A stretch of 64,000 nucleotides of DNA from Gordonibacter pamelaeae (lineage in GTDB: Bacteria; Actinomycetota; Coriobacteriia; Coriobacteriales; Eggerthellaceae): assembly GCF_042665095.1 (NCBI RefSeq), contig NZ_JBHTBV010000010.1; one strand, 5' to 3'. Position 1 is the stretch's first letter. Each line of letters opens with the position of its first letter. Below, piece after piece: positions 59,112-64,000 of this stretch. The position numbers were made by a program, and so were the translations under genes. A model generated the notes under the pieces. The model was not told the origin of the DNA. It searched no databases and worked only from the letters and a program-made list of their open reading frames with translations.

Positions 59112-59966
59112 CTACGACAGGTCCAAGCCGGGGCACGCGCCCAGGTCGACCGCCTGAACGGCGATGCAGCTTGGTCCGCCCTGCGTGATGAAGGCCGGGC
59201 CGAGCTCGAACAGGCCGAAGCGGCACCCCGGCAGGCGTCCCTCCAGGTAGGCGAGCGCCTCGGCTGCCTGGTCGGGGTTGTCGGCGTGGCTCACGCTCAC
59301 GTAGTATCCCTCGCCCACCCCGCGTCCCTCGAAGTCGGCCGCAACGGCCGCGATCGCCTTCTTGAACGAGCGGGCGATGGCGAGCTTGCCCAGCCTCCGG
59401 CCGTCGTCGGTCTGCTCCATCACGGGAAACGCCTTCACCAGGTGTGCGAACTTGGCCGCAAGGGGCGTGAGACGTCCGCCGCGGCGCAGGTAGTCGAAGT
59501 CCTCGGGGATGAGGCAGGAGCGCGTGGTGCCCATCATGGCCCCCAGACGTCCCACGACCTCCTCCGCTCCGAGGCCCTGCCCGCCCAGCTGCACGGCGTA
59601 GCACGCGAGCGCCCGGTGCGGCACGCAGAGGGTCCGCGTGTTCAGCACGTGCACGCGCTCGGGGTGCCGCGCCTGGGCGCGCAGGCCGCAGGCCACCTCG
59701 TAGGCGCCGGACAGGCCGTCGGCCATGGCCAGGTGCACCACTTCCTCGTCCGTGTCGTAGGCCGCCAGCGTGAGCGCAGGCGGCGGGGAGGCGCTCTGGG
59801 GAAGGGCTCCGGCGCGCACGAGGGCCAGGAACTCCTCCGACGAGATATCCTCGTACTCGAGCCAGGTGGTTCCGTCTATGGACACGGTCAGCGGAAGCAC
59901 GGTCATGCCGCGCCTCGCCCCCTCCTCCACGGAGAACATCACGGATGAGTCGGCCACGATCCTCAT
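59112..59966 (-). CDS. DegV-family (FakB-like) fatty-acid-binding protein
   Basis: A 284-residue DegV protein. MRIVADSSVMF (N-terminal motif), SASPPPALTL, MADGLSGAYEVA (the family's fatty-acid site Ser region), EDFDYLRRGGRLTP and the C-terminal ELGPAFITQGGPSCIAVQ are all recognisable. DegV/FakB proteins bind fatty acids, often handing them to FakA kinase. The start ATG 59966 follows AGAAAGCAGGCCCGCC. It precedes pcrA on the same strand by 150 bases. Confidence 0.9.
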   Translation of the reverse strand: MRIVADSSVMFSVEEGARRGMTVLPLTVSIDGTTWLEYEDISSEEFLALVRAGALPQSASPPPALTLAAYDTDEEVVHLAMADGLSGAYEVACGLRAQARHPERVHVLNTRTLCVPHRALACYAVQLGGQGLGAEEVVGRLGAMMGTTRSCLIPEDFDYLRRGGRLTPLAAKFAHLVKAFPVMEQTDDGRRLGKLAIARSFKKAIAAVAADFEGRGVGEGYYVSVSHADNPDQAAEALAYLEGRLPGCRFGLFELGPAFITQGGPSCIAVQAVDLGACPGLDLS

Positions 59967-60119
59967 GGCGGGCCTGCTTTCTCCTCGTCGTCGTCAGGGT
60001 GCGCACCGCCCCCCGCGGTATCGCGCACCCCCGTTCAATTCCATCATGCAGGATCAGGCCGCAACAAGCAAGGCCGCTGCGAAAAAAGCGCGCGGCACCG
60101 CACCGTCGGGCCCTGCTTC

Positions 60120-62483
60120 CTACGCGCCGATCTTCACGATGGGCGCGTAGTCCTTCAGCAGCTTCTTCGTCTGGCCCGATTTGGCGAATTTCACATAGAG
60201 CGTGTCGCCGTCCACCTTCGTCACCTTGCCGCGGCCGAACGTCTTGTGGTCCACGGAGTCGCCGGTGGCGAACGCCATCTTCGCCGCGGCCTTCTTGCCC
60301 GCCTCGGGGCGCGCGTACGCCTCTGATCGGACGGAGGGGCGACGGTCGGAGCGGCCGGCGGAACCCGAGGCGCTTGAGCGGCCGAACACGCGGCCCTCCC
60401 CCGCCTCGGCGCCGGAGCCCGCGATGCCGCGGCGGCTGCCGCGCTTCTCCCAGCCCGTGCCGCTGAAGCCCGCCGACCCCACGCCGGAGGACTGGCGCAG
60501 CTCGGAGGGGATCTCCTGGATGAAGCGCGACATCGGGTTCGCCGACGCCTGCCCGAAGATCTGGCGCTGCGAGGCGCAGGTGAGGAACAGGCGCTTGCGG
60601 GCGCGCGTGATGGCCACGTAGGCCAGGCGGCGCTCCTCCTCGATGCTCGCCGCATCGCCCACCGAGTTCATGTGCGGGAACAGCGTCTCCTCCATGCCAG
60701 CCACGAACACGCAGTCGAACTCGAGGCCCTTCGACGAGTGCACGGTCATGAGCGTGACCGCGTTGCCGTCCTCCGCCACCGTGTCGAGGTCGGTGCGCAG
60801 GCGCACCCACTCGATGAAGTCCGCGAGCGAGTCGCCCCGCAGCACGCGCGTGGGCGCCGCGTCCGCAGCAGCCCCGTCGTCGCCCCCTGTCGTGGGGGCC
60901 GCGTAGTCCGCGTCCTCGTCGTCGTGGGTGCTCACGAACTCGTCCACCACGCCCAGGAACTCCTGGATGTTCTCGATACGCCCGCGCGCCTCGTCGGTGT
61001 TCTCGGCCTGCAGCGCACCGATGAGGCCGCTCTTGTCGATGACGGCCTCGATGACCTTGCGCAGGTCGCCGCCGTAGGTGCGCGCCTCGTTGATCAGGCC
61101 CACGAACGAGGCCACGGACTGGCGCGTGGAGGCGCGCAGCTCCGGGTCGACGATAGCGAGCTCGGCCGCCTCGATGAACGGCATGTCCATCTCGCGCCCG
61201 AACTGCTCGATGCGCTCGATGGTGGTCTTGCCGATGCCGCGGCGCGGCACGTTGACCACGCGCTTGGCGGCGATGTCGTCGGCCGGGTTCACGATGAGCG
61301 TGAGGTAGGCCATGACGTCGCGGATCTCGGCGCGGTCGAAGAAGCGCGTGCCGCCCACGATGCGGTAGGGCACGCCGGCGCGCAGCAGCATGTCCTCCAG
61401 CATGCGGGACTGGGCGTTCGTGCGGTAGAACACGGCCACCTGGTTGTACGTGAGACCGGCCGCGCGCTGCTTCTCTATCTCGCCGGCTATCCAGCGGCCC
61501 TCGTCGCGCTCGTCGGAGGCCAGGTACACGTTGATCTTCTCGCCGTCCTCCGAGGCCGTGAACAGCTTCTTCTGCTTGCGGTGCTGGTTGTTCGCGATGA
61601 CGGCGTTGGCCGCGGCCAGGACGTTGCCCACGCTGCGGTAGTTCTGCTCCAGCTTCACCACGTGGGCGTTCGGGTAGTCCTGCTCGAACTCCAGGATGTT
61701 GCGCAGGTCGGCGCCACGCCACGAGTAGATGGACTGGTCGTCGTCGCCCACCACCATGATGTTCTTGTGCCCCTCCGCCAAAAGCTGCGTGATGGCGTAC
61801 TGGGCGTGGTTCGTGTCCTGGTACTCGTCCACCATGAGGTAGCGGAAGCGCTGCTGGTAGGCGGCGCGCACGTCCTCGTGGTTCTTGAGCAGCAGGTAGG
61901 CGTAGAGCAAGAGGTCGTCGAAGTCGAAGGCGTTCGCGGCCTTGAGGCGCTCCTGCAGGCGCGCGTACACGCGCGCGGCCACCTTCCCCACCGGGTCGGA
62001 GGCCTGATTCTCGAAGTCGCCCGGCACCACGAGCTCGTTCTTCGCCGTGGAAATGCGGTTCATGAGCGCGTTCGCCGGGAAGCGCTTCGGATCGATGTCC
62101 AGCTCGGCCATGATCTCCTTGTACAGGCGCTTCTGGTCGTCCACATCGTAGATGGTGAAGTTGCGCGTGAAGCCCAGGCGCTCCGCGTCGGCGCGCAGGA
62201 TGCGCACGCACATGCTGTGGAACGTGGACACCCACATGCCGCGGCAGCGCGGACCCACCAGGCCGGCCAGGCGCTCGCGCATCTCGGCGGCCGCCTTGTT
62301 CGTGAACGTGATGGCCAGGATCTCCCAAGGCGCCACCCCGTGGTTCTCGATGAGGTTGGCAATGCGGTACGTGAGCACGCGCGTCTTGCCCGAGCCGGCG
62401 CCGGCGAGTACGAGCAGCGGCCCGTCGATGGTGACGACCGCCTCGCGCTGCGGCCCGTTCAGGGTTTCGATGTCGATTGGCAT
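60120..62483 (-). CDS. pcrA: ATP-dependent DNA helicase PcrA/UvrD
   Basis: A 787-residue SF1A helicase. Motif I VLAGAGSGKTRVLTYRI, motif II DEYQDTN, motif III GDDDQSIYSWRGA, motif IV QNYRS, motif V LMTVHSSKGLEFD and motif VI YVAITRARKRLFL are all present and in order. The C-terminal tail after YVAI (SGVGSAGFSGTGWEKRG...) is a low-complexity Gly/Ala/Ser/Arg stretch ending in a conserved Tudor-like module (VDHKTFGRGKVTKVDGDTLYVKFAKSGQTKKLLKDYAPI) that interacts with RNA polymerase in PcrA. It acts in DNA repair and replication-transcription conflicts. Confidence 0.96.
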   Translation of the reverse strand: MPIDIETLNGPQREAVVTIDGPLLVLAGAGSGKTRVLTYRIANLIENHGVAPWEILAITFTNKAAAEMRERLAGLVGPRCRGMWVSTFHSMCVRILRADAERLGFTRNFTIYDVDDQKRLYKEIMAELDIDPKRFPANALMNRISTAKNELVVPGDFENQASDPVGKVAARVYARLQERLKAANAFDFDDLLLYAYLLLKNHEDVRAAYQQRFRYLMVDEYQDTNHAQYAITQLLAEGHKNIMVVGDDDQSIYSWRGADLRNILEFEQDYPNAHVVKLEQNYRSVGNVLAAANAVIANNQHRKQKKLFTASEDGEKINVYLASDERDEGRWIAGEIEKQRAAGLTYNQVAVFYRTNAQSRMLEDMLLRAGVPYRIVGGTRFFDRAEIRDVMAYLTLIVNPADDIAAKRVVNVPRRGIGKTTIERIEQFGREMDMPFIEAAELAIVDPELRASTRQSVASFVGLINEARTYGGDLRKVIEAVIDKSGLIGALQAENTDEARGRIENIQEFLGVVDEFVSTHDDEDADYAAPTTGGDDGAAADAAPTRVLRGDSLADFIEWVRLRTDLDTVAEDGNAVTLMTVHSSKGLEFDCVFVAGMEETLFPHMNSVGDAASIEEERRLAYVAITRARKRLFLTCASQRQIFGQASANPMSRFIQEIPSELRQSSGVGSAGFSGTGWEKRGSRRGIAGSGAEAGEGRVFGRSSASGSAGRSDRRPSVRSEAYARPEAGKKAAAKMAFATGDSVDHKTFGRGKVTKVDGDTLYVKFAKSGQTKKLLKDYAPIVKIGA

Positions 62484-62589
62484 GTGAGCAGTCTCCTACG
62501 GATGGAGGTGAAATCAAGCTTCCGTATTCTACCGCTTTTCCCGCAGGGCGACGGGCAAACGCGCGCAATCTGCGCAAGCGCCCGTCCCG

Positions 62590-64000
62590 CTATGCGTACG
62601 CCTCGGCCAGCTCGTCGAGCGGGGCGGCGGGCTCGTCGTCGCCGGGGCGGCCGGCGCCGAGGGAGTCGCGCCACATGGACAGCTCCGCGCCGTGCTCCAC
62701 GAGGTTCGAGCACTCGTTGCCCGCGCGCTCGAGCCCGAGCAGCAGCTGGTTGTACACGGCCTTGTTCTCGGGCGCGCACTGGCGGCTGCTCACGCGGCGG
62801 AAGTGGGCTTTGCGGGCCTTGCTCTGGCGCTTGATGATGGCGCGCCGGCGCTCGTCGAGCACCTGCTCGGATGCCGCATCCTGGTCGCTTAGGAACCGCA
62901 GTACCGCATCGTACATCTCCGACACCATGGCAGCGCTCTCAGCCAGCTCCTCGCGCGCCTCGTCCGAGAACGGCTTCTTGGATGCGAGGTTCTCGCCGTA
63001 GAGCCCGGCCACCTCGCCGCAGCGCGAGCCGATGCGGCCCACTGCGTCCACGATGGACATGAGATCGGTGATCTCGGCCGCCTGCCGCTCCGAGGTCGCG
63101 CCGGCGCTTAGCAGCTCCACCGCGTAGTTCGCAAGCTCCACCTCCGCGGCCTCCACCTGGGCGCAGTCGCCTTGCAGGGCCTTGAGCGCGGCGGCGTCCC
63201 GGCTCGCGACGGCCCCGGGCAGCGTCTCCAGCATGGAGCCCACCTTGTCGCAGAACTTCTGCAGCTCCTCGCCGAACATGCGGATGGCGAACACCGGCTG
63301 GCCGAGGATGTTCTCGTCGAGCGTGACGAGCGCGCCCGGCCCGTGCTCTTCCTCCTTGCCCGGAACGAGGAACGTGACGATCTTCACCATCACGCCCAGA
63401 AGCGGCAGCCACAGAAGCGTGCAGACGACGTTGAAGGTGGTGTGGGCGTTCGCGATCTGCCGTGCGATGACGTCGAGCTCGGGACCCGGCGTGATGAGCT
63501 GCACGAACGAGGCGAGCACTGGCACGAACCAGATGAACAGAAACGCGCCCGTGATGTTGAACACGCTGTGCGCCACGGCCGTGCGCTTCGCGTCGCGCGA
63601 CTGCCCGATGCAGGCCAGAAGCGCGGTGATGGTGGTGCCTATGTTGTCGCCCAGCAGGATGGGGATGGAGCCCTGGAGGCCCAGCACGCTGGTCACGCCG
63701 TCGGGGCCGGGCTGCGAGGCGAAGCTCTGCAGCACCGCGATGGTGGCGCTGGAGCTCTGCACGACGAGCGTCATCACGGTGCCTACCACCACGCCGAGCG
63801 CGGGAATGTCCTTCACCTGGTCGATCATGGACAGGAACACGTCGCTCTGCGCGAGAGGCTTCATGACGGCGCCCATCGTGTCGATGCCCACGAACAGGAG
63901 GCCGAACGCGAACACGGTCTGCCCGATGTTCTTGACGCGCTCGTCCTTCGCCACGAACCACACGATGAAGCCCACGAACACGATGAGCCAGATGTAGTCG
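62590..64000 (-). CDS. Na/Pi-cotransporter-type (PhoU-linked) membrane protein, partial
   Basis: A sodium/phosphate symporter family (NptA-like) membrane protein with a PhoU-like C terminus. The gene runs past the right window edge, so the N terminus is missing (about 470 residues are visible). QSSSATIAVLQSF and GDNIGTTITALLA are the paired signature motifs of the family; several hydrophobic segments follow and then a helical PhoU-like domain (residues from about VTLDENILGQPV on) containing acidic and Cys/Asn residues. Transport of phosphate with sodium is known for the family. The visible reading starts inside the protein. Confidence 0.9.
   Translation of the reverse strand, partial: DYIWLIVFVGFIVWFVAKDERVKNIGQTVFAFGLLFVGIDTMGAVMKPLAQSDVFLSMIDQVKDIPALGVVVGTVMTLVVQSSSATIAVLQSFASQPGPDGVTSVLGLQGSIPILLGDNIGTTITALLACIGQSRDAKRTAVAHSVFNITGAFLFIWFVPVLASFVQLITPGPELDVIARQIANAHTTFNVVCTLLWLPLLGVMVKIVTFLVPGKEEEHGPGALVTLDENILGQPVFAIRMFGEELQKFCDKVGSMLETLPGAVASRDAAALKALQGDCAQVEAAEVELANYAVELLSAGATSERQAAEITDLMSIVDAVGRIGSRCGEVAGLYGENLASKKPFSDEAREELAESAAMVSEMYDAVLRFLSDQDAASEQVLDERRRAIIKRQSKARKAHFRRVSSRQCAPENKAVYNQLLLGLERAGNECSNLVEHGAELSMWRDSLGAGRPGDDEPAAPLDELAEAYA

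Overview
The window looks like chromosomal DNA from an anaerobic gut actinobacterium of the Eggerthellaceae type (Eggerthella, Gordonibacter, Adlercreutzia, Slackia). This is inferred from the very high GC content, the many soluble molybdopterin enzymes paired with short ferredoxin-like subunits, the membrane-embedded LuxR regulators, and a corrinoid methyltransferase cluster. No tRNA, rRNA, CRISPR array or insertion sequence was recognised.

Positions 1-22,998 form an accessory respiratory or reductive region. Five molybdopterin oxidoreductase large subunits (one cut by the window edge) lie in tandem. Four have a small 4Fe-4S subunit directly downstream. An FKBP-type isomerase, zinc-ribbon proteins, two OFA-type MFS carriers and three polytopic LuxR regulators accompany them. 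Two of the three LuxR genes are broken, one by an in-frame amber codon and one by a frameshift. An 84-bp promoter-region element is duplicated upstream of two of the Mo-enzyme genes. No Tat signal, membrane anchor or TorD-type chaperone gene was seen, so these look like cytosolic enzymes.

Positions 23,100-28,300 hold a corrinoid methyl-transfer module. It has two UroD/MtaA-like methyltransferases, a corrinoid protein with a C-terminal frameshift, and a divergent RACo-like corrinoid activator overlapping a DUF2284 cysteine-rich protein.

Positions 28,400-49,800 are mostly housekeeping: a trigger-factor-like isomerase lacking the ribosome-docking signature, a MacB-like ABC pair with a giant coiled coil, the genes rpsL-rpsG-fusA-rpsJ-rplC-rplD-rplW (ending abruptly at a terminator after rplW, with no tuf), a PIN/RHH toxin-antitoxin pair, an M20 peptidase, a CBS-containing family II pyrophosphatase, a fused L-serine dehydratase, a SlyD-like isomerase and a radical SAM protein.

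Positions 49,395-59,017 contain the most striking locus. A sixth Mo-enzyme has lost all four ligands of its N-terminal 4Fe-4S cluster, and its partner small subunit has lost all but one of its cluster cysteines. Close by are two small unknown proteins, a zinc-ribbon protein, an aromatic-acid-type MFS carrier with an extra C-terminal membrane pair, and an intact membrane LuxR regulator. I infer a cluster-free molybdenum enzyme doing non-redox or self-contained chemistry on an aromatic or other small substrate. Positions 59,100-64,000 carry DegV, PcrA/UvrD and a Na/phosphate symporter cut by the window edge.
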